Part shown: piece after piece, positions 49,482-58,539 of the stretch | Layout: the number at the start of each line of letters is the position of its first letter | Position numbering within the stretch: the first letter of the stretch is position 1 | Source: Aldehydirespirator sp965205155 | Lineage (GTDB): Bacteria; Actinomycetota; Acidimicrobiia; Acidimicrobiales; Aldehydirespiratoraceae | NCBI GenBank assembly: GCA_965205155.1 | Contig: OZ242033.1 | Span: 310,001 to 374,000 of the forward strand | Direction of reading: 5' to 3' | Length of the DNA stretch: 64,000 nt | Program-made: the position numbers and the translations under genes | The notes under the pieces: model-generated | Database searches by the model: none | Seen by the model: the letters and a program-made list of their open reading frames with translations, nothing else | Told to the model about the DNA's origin: nothing

Positions 49482-51413
49482 ATGATAGGCAGTATTTTCA
49501 AGCTATTCTTCTATCTTGCGCTCATAGCGTTGCTGGTGGTGGTTGCCGCTGGCATGGCGCTGGCGTCGCTGGTCTCCAGTGCGCTGGACGGGTTCGACGG
49601 CGACGCCATCGCACCCGGCCCAGCCACCGTCCAGGAGGCCACCGCCGTTGAAGCGCGGGCGCCTTCTGGCAGCCTCGGCGAGACCGGACCCGAGATGCCG
49701 GTTCTGGAAGCGCCCCAGGCGGATGCAGCCCCGGCGACGGTCTCTGTCGCCGCCGCGCTCGTCGACAGCGAGGAGGCCGCCACCACCGTCATTCAGCTCG
49801 CCGACGACGCCTTCGTCGTGGAGTACGCGTTCAGCAACATGCCCGTGCCGCCGCTCGACGAATCAGAGGCCGCGTCATCGGGTTCACACACCGCCACCAT
49901 CCCCGTGTATGTCTGCGCTCCGGAGGATCGACACGGCGACGACTACCTCACCGAGCAGGTCGCCGTGCTGCAGGAGCGTGTGGCACCGTTCTTCGCGCGG
50001 GAGTCCTCGGATGCGCTGAACCTGGAGTTCGTCGCGGCCGAGGTCATCTCACCAGCCGGGATCGACTGGAGCACCACCTCCCTGGGCCAACAGCACGACG
50101 AGGTGCGGCGCACCAAGACCCCCTACAACAACCCGTGCGTCTCCGAGGCCCGGGACCTCAACACCTACAGCACCGACAACATCCTGGTGCTGGCCGACAT
50201 GCCGGCCAGCACCGATCCAGCCAACGGCTCCAACGGCTACGCATACTACGGCGGCCCCGCCATCGCGCTGACCCAGAACAACCACAAGAACGCAGACCTG
50301 AACCGGTTCCTGAGAACGGCGGCACACGAGTTGGGGCACTCCGTGCTGAGGCTGTGCCACCCCCACCAGACCAGCCAGCCCGTCAACGACCCGGGCAACG
50401 CCGGCGAGTGCGCGGTCCGCGGCGGGGAGACTGTGCACGGACACCACTACGACAAGGCCGCGTTCCAGACCTACCACGACGACCACGTCTATGACCCCGA
50501 CGACGAGTCGCTGATGTCCCACAAGCTCCCCGACGCGCCCGGCAAGCCCGGCGTCTACGAGTTCGCGCACTCCTACATCAACTGCCGTCAGCGCTACATC
50601 AAGGGATTCGACCTCGACGGCTGCCGCGGCGCGCCCATCACCGACCCCGGCCACATCACCGAACCAGAGCCCGAGCCCATCCCCGAACCGGAGCCCGAGC
50701 CCATCCCCGAGCCCGAGCCCGAGCCCGAGCCCAAGCCCGAGCCCAAGCCCGAGCCCAAGTTCGAGCCCAAGCCCGAGCCCGAGCCCAAGCCCGAGCCCGA
50801 GCCCGTCCCCGAGCCCGAGCCCAAGCCCGAGCCCAAGTTCGAGCCCGAGCCGGTACCGGCAGCACGCGAGGTGCGGATCGCGTGGGGCAGCGACGCCACC
50901 GGCCGCGGCAACAACTGCCCGCCCAGCGCCAACTGCCGCAACCTCACCTACCACTTCAGCGGCGACTTCGACACCGCCCCCTACGACCTCGAATGCCTCG
51001 GCGAGGGACACGACCCCTGGCGCGGCCGCTGGCACGGCAACCCCGAATCAGGCTGCTACTACCGCGGCAGCGGCCACACCATCCACCTAGTCATAGACGG
51101 CGTCCGCTCCAACGACCTCGTCGGACCCCCCGCACCCGAGCCCGAGCCCCGCGAGGTGCAGATCGCGTGGGGCAGCGACGCCACCGGCCGCGGCAACAAC
51201 TGCCCGCCCAGCGCCAACTGCCGCAACCTCACCTACCACTTCAGCGGCGACTTCGACACCGCCCCCTATGACCTCGAATGCCTCGGCGAGGGACACGACC
51301 CCTGGCGCGGCCGCTGGTACGGCAACCCCGAATCGGGCTGCTACTACCGCGGCAGCGGCCACACCATCCACGTAGTGGTCGACGGCGTCCGATCCAACGA
51401 CCTCCGCAAGTGA
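49482..51413 (+). CDS. Membrane-anchored zinc metallopeptidase with P/E/K stalk and tandem Cys modules
   Basis: 643 residues from ATG 49482, preceded by AAAGGAGG; an earlier in-frame ATG lacks a site. One N-terminal membrane helix (FKLFFYLALIALLVVVAAGM), an Ala-rich linker, and a peptidase domain with HELGHSVLRLCH (about 285-296): HExxH plus a further His. Conserved Cys pairs (VYVCAP, NPCVS, RLCH, GECAV, INCRQ, DGCRG) indicate an exported domain. Residues about 394-458 are a Pro-Glu-Lys repeat stalk. Two almost identical 85-residue modules follow, each with four Cys and DGVRSNDL at the end. The stop overlaps the kinase start (TGATG), so the peptidase and kinase are coupled. Confidence 0.83.
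   Translation: MIGSIFKLFFYLALIALLVVVAAGMALASLVSSALDGFDGDAIAPGPATVQEATAVEARAPSGSLGETGPEMPVLEAPQADAAPATVSVAAALVDSEEAATTVIQLADDAFVVEYAFSNMPVPPLDESEAASSGSHTATIPVYVCAPEDRHGDDYLTEQVAVLQERVAPFFARESSDALNLEFVAAEVISPAGIDWSTTSLGQQHDEVRRTKTPYNNPCVSEARDLNTYSTDNILVLADMPASTDPANGSNGYAYYGGPAIALTQNNHKNADLNRFLRTAAHELGHSVLRLCHPHQTSQPVNDPGNAGECAVRGGETVHGHHYDKAAFQTYHDDHVYDPDDESLMSHKLPDAPGKPGVYEFAHSYINCRQRYIKGFDLDGCRGAPITDPGHITEPEPEPIPEPEPEPIPEPEPEPEPKPEPKPEPKFEPKPEPEPKPEPEPVPEPEPKPEPKFEPEPVPAAREVRIAWGSDATGRGNNCPPSANCRNLTYHFSGDFDTAPYDLECLGEGHDPWRGRWHGNPESGCYYRGSGHTIHLVIDGVRSNDLVGPPAPEPEPREVQIAWGSDATGRGNNCPPSANCRNLTYHFSGDFDTAPYDLECLGEGHDPWRGRWYGNPESGCYYRGSGHTIHVVVDGVRSNDLRK
50865..51119 (+). repeat. Tandem 255-bp coding repeat, unit 1
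   Basis: Unit 1 (50865-51119) and unit 2 (51150-51404) are offset by exactly 285 bases and differ at only a few positions. They encode the two C-terminal Cys modules of the metallopeptidase. Such high identity at DNA level indicates a recent duplication or ongoing gene conversion. A Pro/Glu codon repeat (50661-50853) precedes unit 1. Confidence 0.88.
51150..51404 (+). repeat. Tandem 255-bp coding repeat, unit 2
   Basis: Near-identical copy of 50865-51119. The differences include GGTACG for GGCACG (Tyr for His) and a few third-position changes. It is separated from unit 1 by a 30-base Pro/Glu-rich linker. Confidence 0.88.
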
Positions 51414-53887
51414 TGGCGCGCATGACCATCATCGAGCCATCGGCTGCCGTGGAGCCGGCAACTGTTCGCGAGATCGTTGCGCCTGACAGCACCGTGACCG
51501 TGCTCGAGTCCGGCTCAAGCGCTCATGGACCGGCTCCCGCCGGATCAGCCTTGCTGCCCGACGAGCTGGCCGGGGCCTACAGCCTGCTCCGCCAGCTCGC
51601 CGGGGGCGGGGAGGCCGTCCTCTTCGAGGTGGCCGAGGTCGCCACCCACCAGACCCGTGTGCTGAAGCTGTACCACCGGCACATCGGGTTGAGCGGAGAG
51701 GCGCTCCGCCGCATCCAGGCGATCGACTCCTCCCACGTGGTGAGGCTGACGGACTTCGGTCAGCTGACCGACGGACGCTGGTACGAGGTGCAGGAGCGGG
51801 TCGCCGCCGGGAATCTGATCAGCTACCGGGCGAGCGACCGCTTCACCACCGGCGACATCCCGTCCATCGTGGCCCAGCTGGCCGGAGCGATCTCGGCGTT
51901 CCACCGGGCCGGACTCGCGCACCACGACATCAAGCCCGAGAACCTGCTGGTGCGCGACACCTCACCGCTCGATCTGGTCCTCGGCGACTTCGGGCTGGCG
52001 GTGGTATCCAACAACAGCACCTACTACGCGACCAACCGGAACGCCACCATCGCCTATCAGGCGCCCGAGACCATGCGACAGGTCGGCGGCGAGGCACGGG
52101 ACTACTGGGCCCTCGGACTGACCATCGCCATGCTCGCCACCGGCGAGGCCCCGTATGCGGGGCTCAACGAGCACGCCATCCTCGACCTGCACTACAAGCA
52201 GCTCCCGCCGGCCATCGTCGAGTCGATGGAGCCGGGACGGCTCAAGCAGCTGTGCCGGGGACTGACCCGGTACGACCCCAAGTCCCGCTGGTCCGAGGGC
52301 GAGGTCCGCGACTGGCTGGCGGGCGAGGACCCGCCGGTGGCGTCCGAGAGGCCCCGACCGGAAGCCGCGGCTCGGGCCGTGACCTTCAACAACAAGCGGT
52401 TCTCCGGGCCCCGTGGGCTCGCCGGCGAGATCGTGGAGTGCTGGGCGCTGGCGGCCGAGTGTGTAGGCGTAAAGAGCCGGCGTGAGCCGTTCATGGACGA
52501 GCTCATCCTCGCCTTCGGAACCGAGCCCCTGGCCCGACTGTCGGAGCGGTGGAGTGCCGAGCCGCCATCACGCAACTGCATCGACGCGGCCGTCGTCGAA
52601 CTGGTCCTCGCGCTCGACGACAGCACGTCCGCCACCTACGGGGGCCGGCCCCTCACCGCCGACTCCCTGGCCGCGGCCGCGCTCGGCAACACCGACGCCG
52701 ACACGCGATTCGTCGAGGACCTGCGCAGCCGCGCCGTGCTCGAAGCGTGGGCCGGCTGCCCCGACAACGCAGAACTGGGCACAATCAACGAGCGCTGGCA
52801 GGAGGAGCTGCGCCGGGCTGAGAGCATCATCGAGAATGTCGCGGCCGCCGGGGCTCAGGCCCCGCCCATCGAGACCTGGGCCGGGCCGCTGCTCGCAGTG
52901 TGCGCTCGGGGCGAACTGCTGGACGAATGGAAGCGACAGCAGCGCAGCTCCCGCCCGAAGGGCGACCTCGTGCCCGGCTGGTACCAGCCGATCGCTGGCG
53001 GCCCCAACCCGGCCGAGGTGATCGGTTCGGTGCTGCTGGCCCCCGAGGCCGAGAGAGTCCAGCGCAACGATCTCGAGACGCGCCGCACCCAGAGAGCCGC
53101 CACCCGACGGGAGCGCCGAACCGGGCAGTACCGGATCATCCGGACCATCGCCGGTTGCGCGGCCGCGGCCGCGTTCGTGGGCGGCGCCGTTCTGGAGTTG
53201 CAGCGCGTGCACCTGATGGGCCATCCGATGCTGTGGCACGGGAACCTCGCTCTGGTGCTGCTGGCCTTCGCGCTGTTCCGCCAGTGGAGCAACTCGGGCT
53301 CGGACCCTCGCCGGGCCGAGGCGTACGGAATGGCGGCCGCGGCCTCGGTCATCTACTGGTGCGGGGCCAACGGCCTCCTGCCCGCGCCCGTCCACCTGCT
53401 CGGAGGCGACTGGTCCGACCCCTTGCCGGTCTCACAGGACGCCTACAAGGTGGCAGGAACGCTGTCGCTGGCGTGGTCGCTCCTGTCATTCCTGCATCGT
53501 TGGAACGACGGCCCCCCGACCCCTCAAGAAGTGCAGGGCCTGCGCTACGCCGACCGGCGCACCCTCAGGCGGACATGCTGGGCATCCATGACGGGTGTCA
53601 TTCCCGCGATGGTCGGAACCATCCTCATCGTGTCATCGCTTGGGGACGGTCTGGGGGTCATCGGATTCGGGCGCCTGCTCGTGGTGTCGGGCATGGAGAC
53701 AGTGGTGGCGATCGTGATGCGCGGCCTGTGGCTCCCGCCGCTCGCTGGCGGCTTCAGCCTGCTCGTCCGCGGGCGTTGGGCGTGCCGGCCCGCGGGCGCA
53801 GTGTGGGCCGTCGTGCTGCTGGTTGTCGCCACCATGGCGTGGTTCACGGGCCAGTCGATGATCGAAGACTTGATCGCCACCTCATAG
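51413..53887 (+). CDS. Membrane-bound Ser/Thr protein kinase, copy 1
   Basis: 824 residues from ATG 51413, sharing bases with the peptidase stop. Kinase domain about 55-330: Gly loop degenerate (LAGGGEAVLFEVAE), Lys85 in VLKLYH, catalytic loop HHDIKPEN (170-177), GDFG (191-194), APET, YWALGLTIAML. A conserved middle region (about 340-610) precedes four to six membrane helices at the C-terminus (about 615-815). The kinase should be cytoplasmic with a C-terminal anchor, the reverse of PknB-type kinases. It is paralogous over its whole length to the convergent kinase at 53962. Confidence 0.9.
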   Translation: MARMTIIEPSAAVEPATVREIVAPDSTVTVLESGSSAHGPAPAGSALLPDELAGAYSLLRQLAGGGEAVLFEVAEVATHQTRVLKLYHRHIGLSGEALRRIQAIDSSHVVRLTDFGQLTDGRWYEVQERVAAGNLISYRASDRFTTGDIPSIVAQLAGAISAFHRAGLAHHDIKPENLLVRDTSPLDLVLGDFGLAVVSNNSTYYATNRNATIAYQAPETMRQVGGEARDYWALGLTIAMLATGEAPYAGLNEHAILDLHYKQLPPAIVESMEPGRLKQLCRGLTRYDPKSRWSEGEVRDWLAGEDPPVASERPRPEAAARAVTFNNKRFSGPRGLAGEIVECWALAAECVGVKSRREPFMDELILAFGTEPLARLSERWSAEPPSRNCIDAAVVELVLALDDSTSATYGGRPLTADSLAAAALGNTDADTRFVEDLRSRAVLEAWAGCPDNAELGTINERWQEELRRAESIIENVAAAGAQAPPIETWAGPLLAVCARGELLDEWKRQQRSSRPKGDLVPGWYQPIAGGPNPAEVIGSVLLAPEAERVQRNDLETRRTQRAATRRERRTGQYRIIRTIAGCAAAAAFVGGAVLELQRVHLMGHPMLWHGNLALVLLAFALFRQWSNSGSDPRRAEAYGMAAAASVIYWCGANGLLPAPVHLLGGDWSDPLPVSQDAYKVAGTLSLAWSLLSFLHRWNDGPPTPQEVQGLRYADRRTLRRTCWASMTGVIPAMVGTILIVSSLGDGLGVIGFGRLLVVSGMETVVAIVMRGLWLPPLAGGFSLLVRGRWACRPAGAVWAVVLLVVATMAWFTGQSMIEDLIATS

Positions 53888-53903
53888 CCACCCCTCAAAG
53901 AGG

Positions 53904-53943
53904 CCCGAGCCCGGCACCGGCCGGATCGCGGCCCGGACTCGGG
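53904..53943. terminator. Bidirectional terminator between convergent kinase genes
   Basis: CCCGAGCCCGG (53904-53914) pairs with CCGGACTCGGG (53933-53943), with one mismatch, around an 18-base GC-rich loop. It sits between the stops of the two kinase genes, which face each other 74 bases apart. Confidence 0.6.
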
Positions 53944-53961
53944 TACCTATTCGCTCGGCCT

Positions 53962-56559
53962 CTACGGCAGCAGCGCTCGGGCGGCGTCGAGCCGGCCGTC
54001 GGAGATGGCTTGGCCCGCGAACCAGGCGACGGTCCCCGACGCGAGCAGCGCCAGCGCCCAGATGGTGCCGGCCCGCCGGTGCTGCCATCGGCCCCGGGCC
54101 AACAGTCCGAGGCCCCCGAAGACCAGCGGCAGCCAGACACCGGCCGCCAAAGCCGCCCACCCGACGTCCCACGGCGACACCTCGAACAGGCGGCCGAGCT
54201 CCTCCGGGGGAAGGCCCTCGCCCGCCGGTGCGAGGATGAGCAGCAGGCCGGCGCTCACCGGCACGACGCACGTCAGCGTGAACCAGGCGGTCGCCTTGAT
54301 GTCGCTGCGGTCGCTCCGGCGAAGCGCGGCGATCCCTTCGTCGTTCGGCGGGTCCTCGTTGCGGCGGTACAGCCATGACACCGCCGCCCAGACGACCGCA
54401 ATGAGCGCGGCCACCCCGTAGGAGGTCTCTGCCAGCGACAGCAGCTGCTCGACCTCGGCGCCCGGATCCACGCTGAGGACGCTGTCGTCGCGCGAGACGA
54501 TCCAGTACCCGATCGAAGCCAGCGCGACCAGGCTCAGGGCCTCCGCCTTGCGGCGAGAGGTGTCGGAGTAGTGCGCTTGACACAGCAGCGCCAGCGTCAG
54601 CATCACCAGGGGGACCTGGCCCCGCAGAAGCAGGGCGCCGGGCGGCAGGCCGGCGTCGAACTGGCCCGCGGCCGCCCACTCCAGGGCGGGGCCGGCCAGC
54701 AGCGCCACGGCCGCCAGCCACCCCAGCGCCCGGAGCACACCGCGATACAGCCTCTCCCGGCGCCGCTCCCCGGCCGCGGTCTTGGCCCTCCTAGCGGCCT
54801 CCTGATCCCGGCGCCGGATGCGCTGGGCCTCCCCCGCCAGCAGCACCGCCGCGACCGCATCGACGGGGTCGTCGCCGGTGACGAGCTCCGTGTGCCACTC
54901 CGGGACGAACTCGCCCTTGAGGCGGGCGTCTCGGCGCTGCTGGACCCAGTCCTCGATCAGCTCCTCGCGGGCGCTGATAGCCAGAAGGGGCACGGCCCAG
55001 TCGTCGGTGTCGGGCGGTCGCGCCCCCTTGCCGTCGACCTCAGTGCTGATCTCGGAGGCCCGCTGCATAGCGGCGTGCCACCGCTCGGCGACGCCGGCAA
55101 GATCTCGGTAGCGGGGACTCCGGCCCCATGCCGCCAGGATGTCGCGGTTGTGCAACTCGACCACGTAGCCGCGATCTTCGTCGGAGCCACTGATGGCTGC
55201 GGCCGCGACGAGATCGCGAGTGAGCCGGCGGCCCCGGAACTGGGCTTCCTGGGATGGGTCGAGCGTCAATACGAGTTCGACGATGGCCGAATCGATCTCG
55301 TCGCGCGCCGGCGGCGCCGCGACCCACCGGTCGGCGAGCCGGGCGAGCGACTCGGAGCCCATGGCCAGGATCAGCTCGTCCATGAACGGGGACCTCCGGC
55401 TCTCGACCGCGATCGTCTGCGCGGTGAGCGACCAGCACCTGACCATCTCGTCGGCCAGCTCGGACCCGTCCGAGAACACCGACTGGTTGAACCGCACGAC
55501 CCTTCTCGCGTCCACCAGCTCCGACGGGCCCTCGGGGGCCACGTCGGGATCGGCGCCGTGCAGCCAGCCGCTGATCTCGTGGCTCGTCCAGCGTGCCTCG
55601 GGGTTGTAGCGGGTCAGGCCCCGGCAGAGCTGCTTCACGCGACCGTCGGGGATCGACTCGACGATGGGCGGGGGAACCCGGTTGTGGTGCTGGTCCAGGA
55701 TCCCGTGGTCGTTGATGCCCGCGTAGGGCACCTCTCCGGTTGCCAGCATGGCGATCGTCAGCCCCAGCGCCCAGTAGTCCCGGGGCTCGCCCCCGACCTG
55801 CCGCATCGTCTCGGGAGCCTGATAGGCGATGGTCGCGTTCCGGTTGGTGGCGTAGTACGTCCGGTTCCCGGCCACGACTGCGAGGCCGAAGTCGCTCAGC
55901 ACCAGATCCAGGGGATCGAGGGTCCGCACGAGGATGTTCTCGGGCTTGATGTCGTGGTGGGCCAGCCCGGCCTCGTGGAACGCGGCGATAGCGGCCGAGA
56001 GCTCGGAGGCCACGCGATGAAGCTGGTCGGGGGTCAGGGATCCCTCCATCCGATCGCGGTACTCGATCAGGTCGCCGCCACCAATCCGTTCCTGGACCTC
56101 GTACCAGCGTCCATCGGCCAACTGCCCGAACTCGATCAGCTCGACCGCGTGGGCCGAGTCGACGGCCTGGATGCGCCGCAGCGCATCGGCCCGCAGGCTG
56201 ACATGGCCGTGGTAGAGCTTGAGCACGCGGGCCATGCCCGTGTCGACCTCGGCGACGTCGAACAGCGTTCCCTCGGCCCCGGACTGCGCGCTCTGCCGGA
56301 CGAACCGGTACCGGTCCTGGAGTTCGTCGGGCAACTGAAGCGACGCAGGCTGCGCGTGCGGGGCCGCACCGGCCCCCACCTCTTCCCGAACCGTCTCCGA
56401 CCCGCCGGACCCGGCGTCCTCGCGGTGCGTGGGTGCGCTCCTGCCGGCATCCTCGCGATCGGTGGGCGCACTCCCACCGGCATCCTCACGATGCGTCGGC
56501 GCACTCCCACCCGCATCTTCGGGCGCCTGGGAGGCCTGAGTGTCGGGGCTCTCGCTCAT
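53962..56559 (-). CDS. Membrane-bound Ser/Thr protein kinase, copy 2
   Basis: 865 residues; its ATG overlaps the phosphatase stop (ATGA). It begins with four near-perfect 11-residue repeats (EDAGGSAPTHR type, about 14-55), a likely flexible or phosphorylatable Thr/Ser tail. The kinase domain has Lys114 (VLKLYH), HHDIKPEN (201-208) and SDFG (222-225). The middle region and five or so C-terminal helices match copy 1. The operon places it with a PP2C phosphatase and an FHA protein, a complete write-erase-read set. The stop codon lies in the dispersed 12-mer CGCTCGGCCTCT. Confidence 0.9.
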   Translation of the reverse strand: MSESPDTQASQAPEDAGGSAPTHREDAGGSAPTDREDAGRSAPTHREDAGSGGSETVREEVGAGAAPHAQPASLQLPDELQDRYRFVRQSAQSGAEGTLFDVAEVDTGMARVLKLYHGHVSLRADALRRIQAVDSAHAVELIEFGQLADGRWYEVQERIGGGDLIEYRDRMEGSLTPDQLHRVASELSAAIAAFHEAGLAHHDIKPENILVRTLDPLDLVLSDFGLAVVAGNRTYYATNRNATIAYQAPETMRQVGGEPRDYWALGLTIAMLATGEVPYAGINDHGILDQHHNRVPPPIVESIPDGRVKQLCRGLTRYNPEARWTSHEISGWLHGADPDVAPEGPSELVDARRVVRFNQSVFSDGSELADEMVRCWSLTAQTIAVESRRSPFMDELILAMGSESLARLADRWVAAPPARDEIDSAIVELVLTLDPSQEAQFRGRRLTRDLVAAAAISGSDEDRGYVVELHNRDILAAWGRSPRYRDLAGVAERWHAAMQRASEISTEVDGKGARPPDTDDWAVPLLAISAREELIEDWVQQRRDARLKGEFVPEWHTELVTGDDPVDAVAAVLLAGEAQRIRRRDQEAARRAKTAAGERRRERLYRGVLRALGWLAAVALLAGPALEWAAAGQFDAGLPPGALLLRGQVPLVMLTLALLCQAHYSDTSRRKAEALSLVALASIGYWIVSRDDSVLSVDPGAEVEQLLSLAETSYGVAALIAVVWAAVSWLYRRNEDPPNDEGIAALRRSDRSDIKATAWFTLTCVVPVSAGLLLILAPAGEGLPPEELGRLFEVSPWDVGWAALAAGVWLPLVFGGLGLLARGRWQHRRAGTIWALALLASGTVAWFAGQAISDGRLDAARALLP

Positions 56560-57269
56560 CGATCGCCCTCAGGGAGCTCGAGCAGCGCCATCGAGACATT
56601 GTCGTCGCCTCCTGCATCGAGCGCGACCCTCAGCAGCGCTCCCGCTGAGGCACCGAAGGGTCCGTCCATCGCAGCGGCCAGACCCTCGTGGACGCCTCGC
56701 GCGAAGAGTCCGTCGCTCGCCACCAGGATCCTCCCGGCCTGGCGCGGCTCGCGGCTCAGGTGCACGTCCACCGCCGTGTGGGATGGACGTCCCCCCAGAG
56801 ATTGAGTAATCGCCCCGGAAGCCGCCCCCGGACGGCGGTCGTCGATGCTGGCCTGGATCAGGTACCCGCTGGCCTGGAGGTACACGCGGGCGTCCCCCAC
56901 GTTGAATACGACCAGCTCATCGGCGATGGCGGCCACTCCCGCGATCGTCGCGCCCATGCCGGCCAACCCCGGAACCCTGCGCATCATGGCGTAGATCTCG
57001 TCGTTGGCCTCCACCACGAGATCCCTCACGTCGGAGGCCGAGCCGAGCCGGCGGTGGCCCGACGCCACGACATCGGCGGCAACCGCGGCGGCCACTCCCC
57101 CGGCCGGATGGCCGCCCATGCCGTCCACCACAGCCACCAACACGTCCGGACCGGCATCGAACTCGACCGTCTCGGCGCGGCCGCTGGCCAGCACCACACC
57201 GTCGACCACCACTCTGTCCTGGTTCTCGGACCGGTGGAGACCGGGATGGGTGAGGGCCGCCACCTTCAC
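56556..57269 (-). CDS. PP2C-type protein phosphatase
   Basis: 237 residues; overlaps the FHA gene stop and the kinase start by four bases each. PPM motifs: HRSENQDRVV (NQD at 16-18), VAVVDGMGGHPAGG (47-60, metal Asp), FNVGDARVYLQ, VASDGLF and GGDDNVSMALLEL. The set of metal Asp residues appears complete, so it should reverse phosphorylation by the neighbouring kinase(s). Confidence 0.93.
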   Translation of the reverse strand: MKVAALTHPGLHRSENQDRVVVDGVVLASGRAETVEFDAGPDVLVAVVDGMGGHPAGGVAAAVAADVVASGHRRLGSASDVRDLVVEANDEIYAMMRRVPGLAGMGATIAGVAAIADELVVFNVGDARVYLQASGYLIQASIDDRRPGAASGAITQSLGGRPSHTAVDVHLSREPRQAGRILVASDGLFARGVHEGLAAAMDGPFGASAGALLRVALDAGGDDNVSMALLELPEGDR

Positions 57270-57889
57270 AGCTCGCCGTCGATCTCCTGCACGGTGAAGC
57301 TCAGCCTGGTCGAGAAGCCCACCGTGTCGCCGCTGCGCAGCTCGACCGGGACGTTGGGCTCGATCCGGCTCTCGTTCTTGAAGGTGCCGTTGGCCGAGCC
57401 GTAATCCATCACATGGAGCCGCCCCGAGCTGGTCACCCGGAACGACGCGTGACGCCGGGAAACGGTCATGTGCCCCCTGAGGTCGGGCGCGAAGGGCCCG
57501 ACATCCCGCCCCACCTCGGTGTGGTCCGAGTCGAGCACATGCTCACCCCAGGGCATCACCAACCGGAACCTCGGAGACGGGGGCCGCCCCGACGATCCAG
57601 CCGCCGCGACCGGGTCACCGCAGGACGGGCAGGTCAAGGCTCCGGGCGGGCTGCTGAGATGGTCGCACCCGCCGGCCGCGGACGGGGGCTGAGGATCAGC
57701 GGCCGGGGGCGCGCCGGCCGGCGCATCCGCCATGTCGACCCCGCCCGGATCCCGGTCATCGCGGTCCCCGGCCCGAGCGGGGGCGAGCAGAGACGCTCGG
57801 GGCCTGGGACTCCCGCAATCGGGGCACAGCAGATCGGCGGGCCCCAGCTCCGACCCGCAGCCGGCGCCGAGGCAGGTCACGGTCGCCAC
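57266..57889 (-). CDS. Zinc-ribbon and FHA-domain protein
   Basis: 207 residues. Two short Cys-rich ribbons: CLGAGCG...CPDCG at the N-terminus and CDH...CPSCG near residue 85. They are joined by a Pro/Ala linker. The C-terminal FHA domain contains EVGRDV, MTVSRRHASFRV and DYGSANGTFKN, the Arg, Ser-Arg-x-His and Asn residues that read phosphothreonine. It probably recruits partners phosphorylated by the kinase. Overlaps the radical SAM gene by 13 bases. Confidence 0.9.
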   Translation of the reverse strand: MATVTCLGAGCGSELGPADLLCPDCGSPRPRASLLAPARAGDRDDRDPGGVDMADAPAGAPPAADPQPPSAAGGCDHLSSPPGALTCPSCGDPVAAAGSSGRPPSPRFRLVMPWGEHVLDSDHTEVGRDVGPFAPDLRGHMTVSRRHASFRVTSSGRLHVMDYGSANGTFKNESRIEPNVPVELRSGDTVGFSTRLSFTVQEIDGEL

Positions 57890-58539
57890 GAGACACCCCC
57901 GAGCCGCACACCGGAACCGGCCAGGCGGGACTCGAACTCCGCCAGGGCTCGCCTCGGCGGGATGCCGATGATGAACACCCGGCCGTTCTCCACCGAGACC
58001 TGCACCTCCGGCCGGGTGCTGCGCAGGGCCGCCTCGTACCGGTCGGCGACCCGTTCATCGCGCACGATCAGGCGCTGGTTGCCGGATCCCCACCACTGCG
58101 CGGTCGGCTCGGCCACCCGGAACGGTCCGGCAATCACCGCGTCGGCCAGCGCGAACGCCCCGGGGCCGAGCCGGCGGGCGGCGGCCTCGTCGTAGCCGGT
58201 GTACACCAGCAGGTCGGCTGAGGACGCTCCCCTCGAATCGAGCCACTCCCTCAGCGCCGGCAACAGAGCCTCGAGGGCCTCAGCCTGCTCGAAGGGCTCG
58301 CCGCCGGTCACCGTCACCCCGTCGACCGGACCGTCGGCGCCGCCGTTGGTGAGTGCATCGATGCGAGCGACGAGATCGCCGACAGGGGTGTAGTCGCCGG
58401 GTCCGGGCGCAGCCCAGGTGTCGCGCGACACGCATCCCGGGCATTCGATCGAGCATCCCTGGAACCAGATGCCCACCCGTCGCCCCGGGCCGAGCACCGT
58501 CACGGGCCAGTGAAGGCGATTGACGGCCACCCGAGTCAT
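57877..58539 (-). CDS. Radical SAM protein, NrdG/QueE-like activase type
   Basis: 220 residues. Cluster motif GCSIECPGC with Cys29, Cys33 and Cys36 (CxxxCxxC), VTVTGGEPFEQ as the GGE SAM site, and LLVYTGYDEAAAR. Short length and lack of a SPASM domain place it near anaerobic RNR activases and 4Fe-4S single-cluster proteins. Its presence in a kinase/phosphatase/FHA operon is odd; it may modify a protein or tRNA substrate of this system. Confidence 0.9.
   Translation of the reverse strand: MTRVAVNRLHWPVTVLGPGRRVGIWFQGCSIECPGCVSRDTWAAPGPGDYTPVGDLVARIDALTNGGADGPVDGVTVTGGEPFEQAEALEALLPALREWLDSRGASSADLLVYTGYDEAAARRLGPGAFALADAVIAGPFRVAEPTAQWWGSGNQRLIVRDERVADRYEAALRSTRPEVQVSVENGRVFIIGIPPRRALAEFESRLAGSGVRLGGVSWRP

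Noticed and set aside
50661..50853. Antisense frame rich in Gly-Leu or Ala-Arg repeats opposite the peptidase stalk
   Set aside because: It is the complement of the Pro-Glu codon repeat and has no start signals.
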